Source: Enoplolaimus lenunculus
Taxonomy: Eukaryota > Nematoda > Enoplea > Enoplida > Thoracostomopsidae
Reading direction: 5' to 3'
Assembly: GCA_030248215.1 (NCBI GenBank)
Contig: JASANG010000606.1
Location: 124,001-188,000, forward strand
DNA: 64,000 nucleotides
Below the pieces are notes generated by a model. The model made no database searches, was not told the DNA's origin, and worked only from the letters and a program-made list of their open reading frames with translations. The position numbers and the translations under genes are program-made. Numbering within the stretch: position 1 is the stretch's first letter; every line of letters starts with the position of its first letter. Positions 10,675-23,849 of this stretch are shown here, in pieces.

Positions 10675-12921
10675 TTAGCCCAAACCGTGATCTTCAAAGA
10701 ATCCCTGCGGAGTTTCTTCTTCTTGCAACAAGTCCTGCGCAGCAATTGCTTTCAATACTTGCTTTTTACTTGTTTCTTGAACTTCACCGGCTAGTATAAA
10801 TTCATCCAGAATGAAATATGCTTTTTCAAAATTAAAAATAATGTCCAGTTCGCATACACTTCCAAAATATTTGTCTAGCAGTTCGACGTAACGATGAATA
10901 ACTTCGAGGCATACCAGTTCATTATCAATACTTTCGATTCCACAGCAGAAGTATAAACTCGCATAACGCTTATAAACAACCTGAAAGTAAGTGATAAAAT
11001 TAACCGAATGGAGCGAAAAATAACGAACTATTTCAAACAGAACAGACACATTATGCGCTTGATAAGACAGAGTGCCAGCTGATTTAACGAAACAAATTTC
11101 AGGGTTTTTCAGCGCCAAAACACAAAATGTCGGGATTTCAAGCTGCAGATAAATATTTTATTATGTTCAATAAAATCAGTACCAGCAATGGTGAAACTAC
11201 ATTTTTTGACAAAGGTTCTGCACAAACTACCTCTCTAAGGTGGTTTTGTGTTCTCGATAACCAAAACCTTCATAGTCAAAAATAGAAGAGGCGTCGCGGG
11301 CCAGAATTATAACTTTACTGTAAATAAAAAACTAGACTTCTCGAGCGTAAAGTCAGACAGAGTTCTGTATTAGCTACCCTGAACAACCACTACAAGCCAT
11401 AACAATATTTTAAAGTATTTCTACTATTCCGGATGTTTCGGAATTCGCAGTTATTGAGCAGAGCTTAGCTTTGGCCGAGTGGTCAAGGGCGAAAAGTAAC
11501 AAACCGCTACGAATCCACAAATCCAACATCAAAGATGTCGGGTTATACTATCAAAACTGTCAGTGTTTTCCTATAGCAATCGCTTATATATCCGTTAATG
11601 TTGGTTTCTGTATATAAGCCGGGCCAACTGTAGTATCAATGAGTTACAAATATATTTTGGCTTTTCTGTTCTGCTAGTACTAAAATTTGGGCACAGACTA
11701 CGTAAGAACAGTACATAATATTGTAAGCTGTATATAATACAAATTAATGAGTAACAATATTTCATTTCAGTTTCTTAAATGCCTTCAGGTTTTCATAGGC
11801 TGCTGGCGAGTAAGGGGGCAAGCCCTCACTACCGCAAAAAGAAGCTGATGAAGCTGGGTTCGGGGAAGAGAAGTAAATTTTGTTTTATGTTCCTTAACAT
11901 TTCCGTTCCGCTTTGTATACAAACACTGGCTAGGCATGTATTAGAGTGCATACATAGACACTCGGACAGGGTGGCACCGAATCCACGATTTGACCGAATC
12001 TGAATTTATTGATATTTACCGAATACGAACCAGAACGTCTGCGTTTTGCAAACTTCTGATATATCGCTAATCCGTTTCAGAATAGCGGCGCTTGACGCAA
12101 CGCCAGCCGCCTAACATTAAACGTTGCTCAGTTCGGGCGTATACGAATCAGAACTTTTGTAGCTACCCTGGCTCTGGTTCAACCTGATATCCGGTTCTGG
12201 CTTAAGCAAACATTCTACTTCCTGCTCCGGTGTTCTACATTGCCGGGTATTAATCGCTGAACAGTATAACATAACTCTACTATTATTTATAACAAAAATC
12301 ACATTTGGCTGCGAATTTGTTCAAAACGATAAATATATAAAGAAACAAAGTTATAATATCAAGTAGTAGAAAATTTCTGTGACTAGGTCTAACTTTTTGT
12401 TGAAAGTTTCACTTAAATATCCGGCTTCGGCTAAGGCAACTACCGGAACCGGACATTGTACAATCCGATTCTGGCTCGGGTCCCATTGAACCTGAAGTCG
12501 TAAAAAAATTTTTATACACGTATGCTGAACCAATTCACAATTCATACCGGCCGATAAACTTGGTGTTAATAATACCTTTAAAATGTGTAAATTAGAAATG
12601 ATTTGTGCGCTTGCAGGGGGTGGAAAAACTAGGGAATATGAAGACAACTGAGGTGAGATGAAGCAGAAGTTTGGAAGCTCTGGTGTCAGGGTATCTCTAA
12701 ATACGTAAACATCACATACCTATGAATCTCCACGCATTACACAGATACTGTACCTTTAAATCCTTGTATTCGAGGAATGCTGACATTTTTGGCTTTCGAT
12801 TTAAAATCATAGCAATCAATTCACGCATGATCTTTTTCTTTGTTTTTTCTGGGTAGGACTGAAACCACTTCTGCAGCCGCAGTTTCCCTTGGCGGCTGAA
12901 TAATAACATAAATTGCATCAT
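10675..12921 (-). CDS. AP1S: AP-1 clathrin adaptor complex sigma subunit
   Basis: This is the small subunit of the AP-1 adaptor, which sorts cargo into clathrin-coated vesicles at the trans-Golgi network and endosomes. Two minus-strand exons were read, 12921-12754 (56 codons) and 10980-10675 (101 codons plus stop). The intron is 1773 bp, phase 0, GT-AG. The 157-residue product equals the usual family length. It begins [19 protein letters not shown] and contains the near-invariant block [20 protein letters not shown], followed by [11 protein letters not shown]. These are the signatures of AP-1 sigma rather than AP-2 or AP-3 sigma. The C-terminal tail ending in GLG matches the variable end of vertebrate AP1S1, AP1S2 and AP1S3; which of the three it matches best was not resolved. 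The frame of exon 2 stays open about 140 bases into the intron, but the acceptor at 10981 restores exact homology. Confidence 0.97.
10981..12753 (-). other. AP1S intron
   Basis: No exon was recognised. GGCCGAGTGGTCAAGGGCG at about 11473 reads like the A-box half of a Ser or Leu tRNA, but no matching B-box or cloverleaf follows. CCGGTTCTGG and ACCGGAACCGG motifs at 12180-12460 suggest a decayed copy of the CAGGGTGCAACCGG MITE family. Confidence 0.55.
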
Positions 12922-12994
12922 TGTGGCACTTAGCGTAAATCGTTAACCTAACCTGCAACTTGAATGACAGTATACTAAGTACAATTCAAAACAA

Positions 12995-13015
12995 ATTTTA
13001 GGAGTATATAAAGGT
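12995..13015 (-). promoter_or_regulatory. Possible TATA element upstream of AP1S
   Basis: Read on the minus strand this is CCTTTATATACTCC, about 85 bases upstream of the AP1S start codon. Its position would suit a core promoter with a short 5' leader. This is motif reading only; in AT-rich DNA such motifs arise often by chance. Confidence 0.2.
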
Positions 13016-15167
13016 ACAAACTCCAGAACTAGAGTACAACCCGAATTTAAATTGATAACAGCGAAGTCTGCTCCAGGTACCCAACGTCACGAATCCCGCA
13101 GAGTCTTACGCAGCTGCCCAACAACGCGTAAATCCGCGAAGATTAAGCTTTATAGAAACACAGTTACAAATTAGTGAAAATTGAATTGAAAAATCGTATA
13201 CACGACGCTTCCGATAATAGTATTACTACACCAGCCAAAGTCGAGAGAAGAGCTATACAATGTACAAAGTATGGACGCCTATAGTTTAGGTTCAGGCTAA
13301 AATTAGTGGTTTATTTAGTTAAATCGCGTTTTGAATTAAAACGTTACAAACTTTTAATTAATACGTACTAGCTACAACATTACCAAGGTTTTAGGTGTTA
13401 ATCTGATAGGATAGTTATTTACAGGCGAATCATAGAGATCTTGGGACCCAGTGCAAGAACCGACGTACAAATATTGTTAAGCGCTTGTTATACTAGCACA
13501 GCTAATGTTCGACAACTGCACTTCTAGAAATAAAAACTTCGTTTCTAGTATCTGACATCCCTAAAAACTCGCATTCTCTTAAATTTTAAACATTGTTTAA
13601 TTTAATATGTCATAGCGAAGATCGGTTCTACACAGGAGCTGTCATATACGAGGCATTGCAAGATGGGAAGTATCATATTTTATGTTTACCCTTTTAATGT
13701 GGCGCATGCATAGAGCAGGGGCGGATCGTTTTAAGTTGTCTGCTTTGGACTGCTTAAGCTCTATTCCAATTTTTTAGTGGCATGGGCTTAGGGCTTTAGG
13801 CGTTAGGCTTTTAGGTGCAGATAATCATTATGCCTTTAAACTTTAAGGAACATACTTTTATGTATTACTCTTATGATCTGGCCCGTAGCCAACTCATATT
13901 GCTAGGGGGGCTAAGAATTTTTCAGGAGAGGCATTTAAAAGTTTTCAATGACTTTACAAGCAAAATTGAAAATCTTCCGGGGGGGGCAAAATTTCAAGGG
14001 GTGCTGAGCCCACATTGCCCGCCCTCGGATACGAGCCCGCTGCCGGCATTGAAAAAGATGTAAGATATACATACATTGGCCTTTCTTGTAGTATTTTACA
14101 GTTTGTATATATTGTTGCTACGGTGTTTTAAAAGTTGAGGCTATCGGTCGGTAGCGTTAAACAATACTTGAGAAAGTTTTTGCCAAACTGTGTTTCCTTG
14201 CGTACATGCATGATTATGCATATAAGGTCAACGTATTGAGACAAATATGGAGCGAAAAACTAAAATGTTAAATATGAAGGATAACTTGGATAAAACGTCG
14301 CATCACTTACACATTTCAAGCAATGTTTCTGATTATAGGCTGAAGCTGAAATATGCATATATTTAAGAGCTGCTCTACACTTACCTCACATATAAAGGCT
14401 TATGCTCAATCTCAGTCCTAGACTTCGGCCTAGGCTTTAGGCAACGAAATTATTTAAGCTTAAACTTTGGGTTATGTTTAGGCATAGCTAAGACATCTGC
14501 TACCTTAAATCCTTCTAGCCTTAAAGCGTAAATGTGTGAATGTGTGCAAATAATAACTTCAGTAGAAAATGCCAGAGTTCTTGTGTCATTTATTGTGGGT
14601 TGTGGCCAAGCATAATATGTATCTGTGTTAAACAACATGTACCTAATGATGCAATTTTTAATTGCAAATTTTCAGCCAAAAGGAAGCCTAAATATATACA
14701 GTTTCCTAAAAGTTAAAACAAAATAGACTGTGTGCTTTTACACGGTATATTTTAGATGTGAATTTCATGAAATTAGATATTTATGTGATCTGTCTTTCCT
14801 TACAGTGTCAACGGTTGAAAATGACCATAGACTTGAGCGGCAAAAGCTGGTATAAATGACGTTGTTTGTGTATTTGGTTCATTAACAGTGTTTCCTCTGG
14901 GAATTTCCCGGTCGACATATACAGCGTTTCGTATTACCCGTGTGATTAATAAATTTGCAAACACATTGAGAGGATCATGAATATCACTGCCAGTGAAGGT
15001 GCAACCGTAGATCTTCTGAGATTAGTAATTTTTATCACTTTACTTTTGTTCCACCTTTGGCTTTGGTTCCGGCTTCAGGACCAGCAATATTTCTTATTTT
15101 TTTTGCCCTGGCTTCGGTATTTGCACCTCCGGTTGCACCATGCCATGAGGTATATACTTTTTTACTG

Positions 15168-15438
15168 TTAACCCTTTCACTCATAAAGTATACTATGAGC
15201 AACTAAATACTACAATGTACAAGCAATACACCCACTCTGAGTAGTGTTTAACATTTGTAACATATATGCGCATTGTAAAATCTCCACAAGACGTTCGAGC
15301 ACCCTCGGGTTCGAGCGTCAAGCTCCTATAACTCAGTGGTCATCGTAAATGCTTCCCACCCGTGACACTAAGGTTCGAATCTCACCTTGAAATTACATCT
15401 CATATGAAATTGCAAATATTCATGCGAGAAAGGGTTAA
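15168..15438. mobile_element. TTAA-flanked piggyBac-like MITE with tRNA-like segment, copy 1
   Basis: TTAA at 15168-15171 is followed by CCCTTTC; the other end reads GAAAGGG followed by TTAA at 15435-15438. TTAA duplication with CCCTTT ends is the piggyBac pattern. The interior at about 15325-15395 reads like a tRNA, with A-box-like ATAACTCAGTGG and B-box-like GGTTCGAATC. Confidence 0.75.
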
Positions 15439-15462
15439 TGAAAAAATTCTTACTGACTAGCT

Positions 15463-15735
15463 ATAATGCTTTCACTGATAACTGATAGAGTATACTATGT
15501 GCCACTAAATACTACAATGTACTAGCAATGCACACACTGTGAGTAGTGTTTAACATTTGTAACATATATGCGCATTATAAACATCTCCACAAGACGTGAG
15601 AACCCCCTCGGGCTAGAGCGTCAAGCTCCTATAGCTCGGTCATCGTAAACGCCTCCCACCCGTGACACTGGGGTTCGAATCTTGCCTTGAAATTACATCT
15701 CATATGAAATTGCAATTTATGTGAGAAAGGGTTAA
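15463..15735. mobile_element. TTAA-flanked piggyBac-like MITE with tRNA-like segment, copy 2
   Basis: This copy closely matches copy 1 across its length in the same orientation. Shared blocks include GTATACTATG, GAGTAGTGTTTAACATTTG, CCCACCCGTGACACT and GGTTCGAATC. The right end is intact (GAAAGGG then TTAA at 15732-15735). The left end is eroded to ATAATGCTTTC. The two copies lie only 25 bp apart. Confidence 0.7.
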
Positions 15736-16477
15736 GGATATATCAGGTCGATAAAAATGAACTTTCTTATAGAACGATGGCAAATCAAAACAGATAAGAA
15801 AGACCGTGTAGCAAGAGGGGTATCCATCCTGTCATAGTGAGGTAAACTAAATATCGGCCCCTCTGTTTTTTCGTCGTTAGAGGTCAGCTAACAGCAATTA
15901 GTGACATTTCTGTGCTCGTTGCGGAGGTAATACTCAAAACTTTTACGAGCGAAAATATTTTCACCTGTATAAGTATATCCAACAACTTATTCAAAGTGCT
16001 ACAGAAATGCTTTTTACTTAATATTTGTTCAAAAATTTCGGGAGCGCATACGTACCCTAGCCCCTTCAAATAATTTATATCATGTCCAATTTGACTGTTG
16101 TCCGAATGAAATGTTGGCTTAAAAATAAGCAAAAATTATCTGTATATAATTGCAAAAACTTCTATTGAGTATATATCATTCCACTGAACCCTAAATGCGT
16201 TTGATTTATGTCACGCACACCTACCGTACGTGCACTAGGCACACGAAATGTCCCCTCCCGAAAGAAATTCAATAGCTTGTCCGGCTTATGTTTTATCGAA
16301 ACCCATCATTTTCCAATAGTATCACCTCCATTCGCAGACATTATAGAGTTTCACGAAAACTCTATCCTGACAAGACTGTTTTGCAGTGACACTGTTTAGG
16401 ACATTGAAATGTTTTAAAAACAGTGCAGTGGAAAATACTCTTTATGATAGACACATTATGGACACCTTAGCTGGGAA

Positions 16478-16672
16478 ATGTAAATTTTGGTGGGAAAATT
16501 CAAATTTTGGCGGGAAATTCAAATTTTGGCGGGAAATTCAAATTTTGGCGCGAAAATTCAAATTTTGGCGGCAAATTCAAACTTAGGCAGGAAAATTCAA
16601 AATTTGGCGGGGCATTCAAATTTTGGCTGGAAATTGAAATTTTGGCGGTAAAATTCAAATTTTGGCTTGAAA
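16478..16672. repeat. Minisatellite, about 20-bp unit GGCGGGAAATTCAAATTTT
   Basis: Roughly ten variant units occur in tandem. The same unit in the opposite orientation makes the longer array at 21655-22112. Confidence 0.92.
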
Positions 16673-17212
16673 AATATTTAAGTAAAGTTTCAGACAAAAA
16701 TTTTAGTCGAAAACACACTTTGAGAAACGGCTATGTTTCATTCTTCAATTTATTTTTTCAATTCCAAATTTATTTCTATGTGACAAAAGCCATATTCTGT
16801 AATACTAAAAAATACTCATATGGATAAGTTAAACGTGAACCTAGATTAAAATAATTCCAAAATATTATGCAAACTGATGAACTTTTTGCATTGAAAGCAA
16901 TAGTTGAACCAGCGGACGGCCCATCGCAAAGTAAAACATATGCGTCTTTTGCATAATTTCTGATAAAATACGTCCGTAATTCTTGATTCACCGCTGGTTA
17001 AATGCCATTAGTTTCGCAAAATCGCGCTGACTTTCTTTGCGTTTTGATCCTTCTTGCCAAAATAGATGAATTATTTTTTATCATTCCTTCGCCAGTTTCT
17101 ATCCTTTCTACTTATTACTTTGTATTGATTGCGACAAACTTTAAACGTATAACGCATATTGGCACCTGGAGGAGGCGGCTCGCGCAAAATAAAGTAATTT
17201 CAATTTGAGTTA

Positions 17213-17598
17213 AGTCTGTATCCGTAATAAAAGTCCGTAAAAGCGGATAGAGTTCCTAAACCCTAATTAGAGTCTATAATTGTCAGTTATCCCTGGTTGT
17301 ATCGCATAAATGACTCCAGGCCCAAATAAAGTTGAGTTCGAAACTTTAAAGCGTACTTATGATTTTGAAAGTAACATTCCAAAGTATAACATTGCAATAT
17401 CGCTTAAGCTTTTGATATAAGACAAATAAACGTTTTATTCAACTGAATTGCAGTGCCGGATATATATCAGTAACGATGGATGGCGGAGCGCGAGATAAAA
17501 ACAAATAACAGTTCGTAACGGAAAAACATTAGGGTATCCTCGGGAGAGGCCAAATAAATACCAGTTTTCCCCCTCTTATTCGGGTCACTACGGTACGT
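17213..17598 (-). repeat. Interspersed repeat ending GACCCGAATAAGAGGGGG
   Basis: This is the minus-strand copy of a roughly 390-bp repeat. One end is TAGTGACCCGAATAAGAGG and the other runs through CCCTAATTAGAGTC to a CGGACTTTTAT-type end. Other copies are at 23003-23368 (+), 23850-24050 (+, partial), 42432-42826 (-) and 56500-56735 (-, partial). The transposon class is unknown. Shared sequence at 9200-9290 hints at a SINE. Confidence 0.75.
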
Positions 17599-19426
17599 AA
17601 TACACATAGGGATTAGCAAAAAAACGAAACCTAGAATAACATAATAATATTTTAACAAAGCTAAATTAATTACAATGCTGGATGTGAAATTTTGGAATGT
17701 TATGTTTCTATGGTAACTGTATTAATAACTTAAAGTTTGGCATTCCTGGTCCGGTATTCTTTAATACAGTTCGTCAAAACAATGCCCAAAACTAAAAGTG
17801 GAAATTGGCCTGTCATCATAAGAGCCGTATTCTCTCTCAACTCTGTGTAGCACCTATGACGTAGCTATAGGTTTTCAACACTAACGAATCCAAGTGCGGC
17901 CACCCGGACCCTAATCATAAATCAATGTGTTAGGTTTTTTGCTCGCTTCGACGATTCTGTAGCGAGTTTTTCGACTCAATATAATCTTGCGCGGCAGTGT
18001 TTCAAAAATTTCAGTATCCGCAACAATGAATTTTAAAATCGGTACAGATGGAGAAATGATTGGTGCTTTAAAGCTACATTTAAGAATAAAGGCAATGAGC
18101 TCATTTAATATAGGGCCAGTACTCTCAAACATGTGTCACCCTGGCCACTGGTCGATGCAGGGCGTCTAAACTTGAGATCAATGTATTGTACACTTGGAAC
18201 ATTGTTGCTTCTTATTCGCGGTCTCGTCTTAGCGAGGTCGTGTTTTATAATCGTTTGCACAATATCGATTTTGCATATGCACGTATGTCCTATATAACTG
18301 TAATAACATCATATAGATCGGTTACTTTTGATCTGAACTGAGATTTTTATGGAAGCTGCACAAGGTCTGAATACATATTGTGATTGGACAAAACCGTCAC
18401 CTAAAATACCATTCCAATTTCGCTGGATGGCTGAAATTTCAGCCAGTTATACCCGATGACCAGTTTACTTTTGGCCTCAAAAGTCACGGACCAACTTACA
18501 GAGTCTGTACAAATAATAACTCTATAGCTTTAACTATTGTTTTGCAACAAATGTTTTACTTGCTTAAATTTACAGTGTGTAACGTTGCGATTGTTTCCAT
18601 AATATATTTGAAGTCCCTCTCGCTTGACAATATGAAAAACCAACACTGCACAGTGGCCGTTGTGACAAATCAAAATGCCTTTTAAGAAAGATTTGTATGT
18701 CTTGTTGGTTTTCAAATGATCTGAGGACACATCAAACATTGAACTGACCACGTGGGAAATACCAGAGGTGGGTCTCAAACCGAAAATGAGGTGCAAATTT
18801 TGACAACCGCATAAACATAACGTTGAAGAATACTACTAGCATATGGTTTTGTATTTGAATATACTGAAGTGATACATATCTTACAATTTTCTGTAAACTT
18901 TATACTTCAAATGCTATTTGAACGTGAAGTACTTTAAAAAAGTTTGGCCGTTTTCATAATCTGCCTCAAATATAAGTTAACCGAACATATTGCACCACCC
19001 AATATACATGGCATATCAAATGAATAATTTTTTTCTACACACCTCATAACAATTATAAAAAACGTTTTCACCGTTGAAATTTCGTGTTGCACTCTTGACT
19101 TGGTTCAGCTAATTTTAGGCTTTGCGACATTTCCTGTACACGGTTGTCTCACCCAAGTGGTTTTTTGTGTGTTTCTGTGGCCCAGCGCGTGATTATATGC
19201 TGTTCTTTTGAGTGAAGTTTATGTTGTGATGGGTAATTATTGTTCAATTAGTACTTAGTTTTGAGGTTTTAGCCCAAAAGAATATTAACTTTGAATCAGG
19301 TAATCGACGATGAATATGTCATCTATTGGATAAACTATTGAATATTCAAGTTTTTTTATCGTTAGCACGAATGCAAGTTGACTGATTGTGACTGGTGGGA
19401 TTTACATTACATCAGTAGACTCAATT

Positions 19427-19728
19427 ATAAAGCCGAATTATATACGTGCATGTTTTTGCAGCGAGAACTCACAGCTGCAACTTCGACGAAATACTTGCAG
19501 TTACAAGTATTTTCAAAGGAACATTCCGATTGACCAATCAAACTGCAGGATAAAAAAATTCAAGTGACTTGCTACTGCGTTCACAGGTGCGAATCGAATA
19601 AAATATCATAAATTCCAGTGAATTTGCAGCTGCAATAACTTCAAAGTTGCTTTGTGACCAAACTTGCGCGTGCTAGTGGCACGTTCAAGTTTTTGCTGTA
19701 AAAATTTGCACGTGTGAATACGGCTTAA
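19427..19728. mobile_element. TTAA-type MITE ending AGCCGTATTCACACGTG, older copy
   Basis: The right end reads CACGTGTGAATACGGCT before TTAA at 19725-19728. The left end AGCCGAATTATATACGTG is a diverged complement after ATAA. Subterminal TTTTTGCAGCGAGAACT matches the element at 48418-48703. Confidence 0.65.
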
Positions 19729-20394
19729 AATTAAACGTTATTTAATCAGTGGCGGATCTGTTCGAAATCTAAGATGTCCAAACAGAAACAGAGCAAGCGC
19801 TTGGTCTATGCAATATTTGGTATATAAAATGTGTCCAGTTGTTTAGGTACACTTGTCGTCTAAAAGGAACAAACTCCACTCTATATTTCGTGATCGCCCA
19901 ATATCAGACATTACCACAAGATGGCTTTAGATATTTATCGCTTTTTTGTCGCATCGTTTTGATATTAATGTGGTTCTGACAACAAGTTCTGGATGATTGT
20001 TTTATGATCTGTTTTGTCGTTCTTTATACGCATTCTGGTCAAAATGACACTTTTTTGTGTGGACCTATAAAACAACTGCGACCTGAGACCAACAAGTGAT
20101 TTTAAAATGTCGTTTAAACTGTTCGTTTGGTATTCAGTAAAATCAGTCCAGGCAGGCACTGGTCGTGTTTGGCATTTCCAAGTTTGCTAAACTTGTTTTA
20201 AAAGACTGACTATAAACGTTACAAAATTGGAATAAAATTTCCAAATTTGTCCTATTTGATCCCACAGGTTCACGCAATTGTCGTAGGTATGTTTACACTG
20301 CGGTTAATACTAAATTTTGGTTGAAGGTAGGATGTAAACGAATGCTAGATATTGAACTATAAAAAGTTTCAAAAATGTTTTATTTTTAGCCAAT

Positions 20395-20475
20395 ACAGTT
20401 GAGAAGCAAAGTCTAGGCTTAACTCTATTGCAGTCCCGCAGAAAAAGTTTTGGCCCCTGATCGTTACATGGGCCA
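20395..20475 (-). mobile_element. Fragment of TTAGGC-core MITE
   Basis: CTATTGCAGTCCCGCAGAAAAAG followed by CCCCTGATCGTTACATGGGCC matches the right third of the reverse-oriented copies at 26130-26331 and 44480-44641. Confidence 0.55.
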
Positions 20476-20854
20476 GAGTATGATTCAATCTGGGTATTCA
20501 AGCGTGCATACTTTTGTCCCCCAGTCTGAAGATTTACCTCCCATAGCAATATGATTGAACAATTTGACCCCTTTTAAGTTTTTTTCAACAGATATCGCAA
20601 CAGAGTTGTATTAAACGTAAATCAATGTCTGGTTGAACAATCCGCACAGCACTATTACCTTATACTAAATTTGAATTTTTGAAAATTAAATTTTCTAGAT
20701 CTCTTTTGCGTTAAGATGAAATTTTTTGTAAAAACTTCCACCCTTATATAATATAAAGTTATTTGGCGCATTTTGCTGACCAGAGTTCAACGTTCAAACA
20801 TCGCTATATTTGTCATTTAGCCATGTAATTTAATTTAACAGGCGGAAAAAAATT

Positions 20855-20935
20855 TACCGTGCCGCGCGCCAGCGTGCGGCAACTTGGGGCGGCTTGCGGC
20901 GGCGAGCAGCGGCGGCCGGCGGCGTGCGGCGAGTA
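20855..20935. repeat. GC-rich GCGGC simple repeat island
   Basis: A run of GTGCGGC, GGCGGC and GCGGCGAG units is sharply GC-rich against its AT-rich surroundings. A weaker similar patch (CGCGCGGCGACGTGCGG) lies at 32235-32275. No gene is attached to either. Confidence 0.7.
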
Positions 20936-21654
20936 TAAAGCAACCCTAATAGTCAATTTTCACTTTTTTAGTTTTAATTTAAAAATGATAAAAAATTAAG
21001 GTTCGACAGCAAATACGGTGGATTTCGATTCCGACTGTATACGTTTCAAATCAGACAAATAAAAATGTACCACAGTCTATATTATTATTATTTTTCTTTG
21101 ATCATCGGTCTGAAGTATAATCTCATGTATATGCTTACGTCAATAGGAATTACATATATTATTCGTTGAAAATACATAATACAACGTAGACGACGACACC
21201 ATTATTTATGAATATGTATACTTAGGCCAAAAAATCACCTGAACTGATCAGAATAAAATATACATTTTCGTTTGTGTTTCTGTTGGTTTTGAAAGATGCG
21301 ATAAACTGAAATATGATGCCTAAACGCCACGGGGTAATCGAAATTATACTGTTCTTTTTGCTGTTATTTTTGAGAAACGTTTGCAAAATGACCTTTGAAA
21401 TCCGCCGTGAGTAAAAAATAGGGGATGGATGATTTAGCAATAGCGTTTCATACCCAATCAGTCGAAAAAATTTTCACTGCAGACGTCATATTCATCCCGA
21501 GAAGAAATGTTTGAAACTTTCAACTTGGTACTGTTAGGCGAATCTTCGTTAGTACCAGATTTCTCGGCCGTTTAGCTGGCGAGGCTTCCTTCGATATTTT
21601 CCACCTTCAATTTTTTTGGTTAATAATTATTTCTTTATTACCTTTATTTAAAAA

Positions 21655-22112
21655 TTTCACGCCAAAATTTGAATTTTCCTACCAAAATTTGAATTTTCCC
21701 GCCAAAATTTGAATTTTCCAGCCAAAATTTGAATTTTCCTGCTTAAATTTGAATTTCCCGCCAAAATTTGTATTTCCTGCCAAAAACTAATTTTCCAGCC
21801 AAAATTTGATTTTCCCGCCAAAATCGGAATTTTTCCTGCCAAAATTTGAATTACCCGCCAAAATTTGAATTTTCCCGCCGTAATTTGAATTTCTCGCCAA
21901 AATTTGAATTTCTCTCATGATTTGAATTTCCCGCAAAAATTTAGATTTTCCAACAAAAATATGAGTTTTGCCGCTATATCTTAAATTTACCACCGAGATT
22001 TGAGTTTTTCCGCAGAACTTGAATTTCCCACTAAAAATGATTTCCCCGGCAAAATTATTTTTCTCGCCAAAATTAGAAATTCCCGCCAAAATTTAAATTT
22101 TCCCGCTAAAAA
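21655..22112. repeat. Minisatellite, about 20-bp unit TTTCCCGCCAAAATTTGAA
   Basis: About 22 variant units occur in tandem. This is the reverse complement of the 16478-16672 array, so the two arrays form an inverted pair about 5 kb apart. The right half is more diverged. Confidence 0.92.
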
Positions 22113-23002
22113 CACTGTTGAAAAGACGCATTACTTACAGGTATCTGTTGCTTCGATTATGTCAAATATCTTATATTTGCGTCCGAACGTCTTTTATTTA
22201 GGTTCCTGGGCATAGTTTCTTCGATATCTTATGGCGTTCAGTACTAGCTATGTATGCTGCCGCGGACGGCATAGCTTGTCCAGTTAACGTTTAATGGACA
22301 CAATAGCGCTCGAAAGAAACACCTGTCATTTTGTGTGCACTCCAAACCAATGATAACGTGGGACTTATGCTGCCGGCTAGCATACAACGTATTGTGCATT
22401 GCATGTGTTGCATATGCACTCGAACAATAATGTCTCACATGCTTACACACGACAGTTGTCGTCGGCGGCCCGGCCAGTCCAACCATGGCCTGGTTACTTT
22501 CTCTGGTTGACCGGACAGAAAGACTGTGTTACGAACAGTTCGCGGGAAAAATCGCCTCGGGACAACGGGCATTACGCAACCGGTGGACAATTCCAAAACC
22601 GACGACTAATTTTTGTATACTCCCTAAGGTTTTATTGAAAGAGGTATGTATTTCCTACTAAAGCAACGATCAAAACAGCACAAGAATTACGGTCCGGAAT
22701 AACCAGATCGCTTTGTAAACCGGTATAGTCGCAACTCTCGACAAGGAACCAAGCACGTTCTAATATTTATAATTTAAACAAATATGGTTAACTCCATCTG
22801 TTGAAATTTGCCACCCGGTTTTATTCATCCACCATATTTAATTTAATAAGTTTAGTTCTACAACAAGTGCAGTAACTGAGCTTCAGAATGCCCGAAGTGA
22901 AGCAATTAGAAACGAAAAATAGGCTGTTAAACGAAGATAATATCTAATCGCGTTTGTATAAAAGTAGAAAAAAATGTTCAGCACATGAGCAACGTGGGAT
23001 AT

Positions 23003-23368
23003 TGTAGTGACCCGAATAAGAGGGGGGACTGATATTTATTTGGGCTCTTTAGGGGATACCTCCTGTTATTGGTTACGGACTCTTATTATATTTTTAACCG
23101 ATGCTCCGCCGCATTTCGTTACTGATATATATCCGGCAAGGCAATTTATCCGTTGAATTAAACGTTTATTTGTCTTATATCAAAAGCTTAAGCGATAACG
23201 CAATGTTATGCTTCGAAATGTACTTTTAAAACTTAAGTGTGCTTCAAAGTTTCGAACTCAACTTTATTTGGGCCTGGAGTCATTTATGCGCTATAATGGA
23301 TAATTGACAATTATGGACTCTAATTAGGGTTTTGGGACTCAATCCGCTTACGGACTTTTATTTGGGTA
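23003..23368 (+). repeat. Interspersed repeat starting GTAGTGACCCGAATAAGAGG
   Basis: Plus-strand, near full-length copy of the family described at 17213-17598. It ends in CGCTTACGGACTTTTATTTGG. Confidence 0.75.
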
Positions 23369-23849
23369 AAAGTTTTTTAAAATATATTACGGACAGCAAA
23401 ACTATTTCCAATGTTTAGGGTAACGTTTTCAGCACTTCATTTTGTGAACTTATTCGCAATAGGGCAGTGTGTTTGAACTTCAAAAATGAATATAAAACTT
23501 TTTTCAGCGAATTTTAGAATTGTTGGCAAGATTCTTATTAATAGAAAATTTCAGAAGTGCAGTAGATGATGGATGGATTGCAGAGACATGGCTTAAGCTA
23601 TATGTAAAGATTTTGTTTTTGCCAGAGTAACCGATATTCCCAAAATAGTAAGACACATAGCAGGACTGGCAATTTTACGCATTTATAAAAACTTGTGACC
23701 TTTAAACTTGTTTGTTTTGTCACTCTGGTCAAAAATCGAATAAACTTCGGAGTCGACTTAAAGTAGAGTCTTTTAGTGCTTGAAATGCGATTAGTTCTGG
23801 AACAACGGCTTACCCAGGAAAGTCTTTACCCAAATTGATCGTTACTGTC

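Noticed and set aside
11465-11520. tRNA-Ser/Leu-like A-box GGCCGAGTGGTCAAGGGCG
   Set aside because: No B-box or acceptor-stem pairing follows, so it is not called as a tRNA gene.
18380-18685. 101-codon plus-strand frame
   Set aside because: No recognised domain, no splice or promoter support, and length within chance expectation for this composition.
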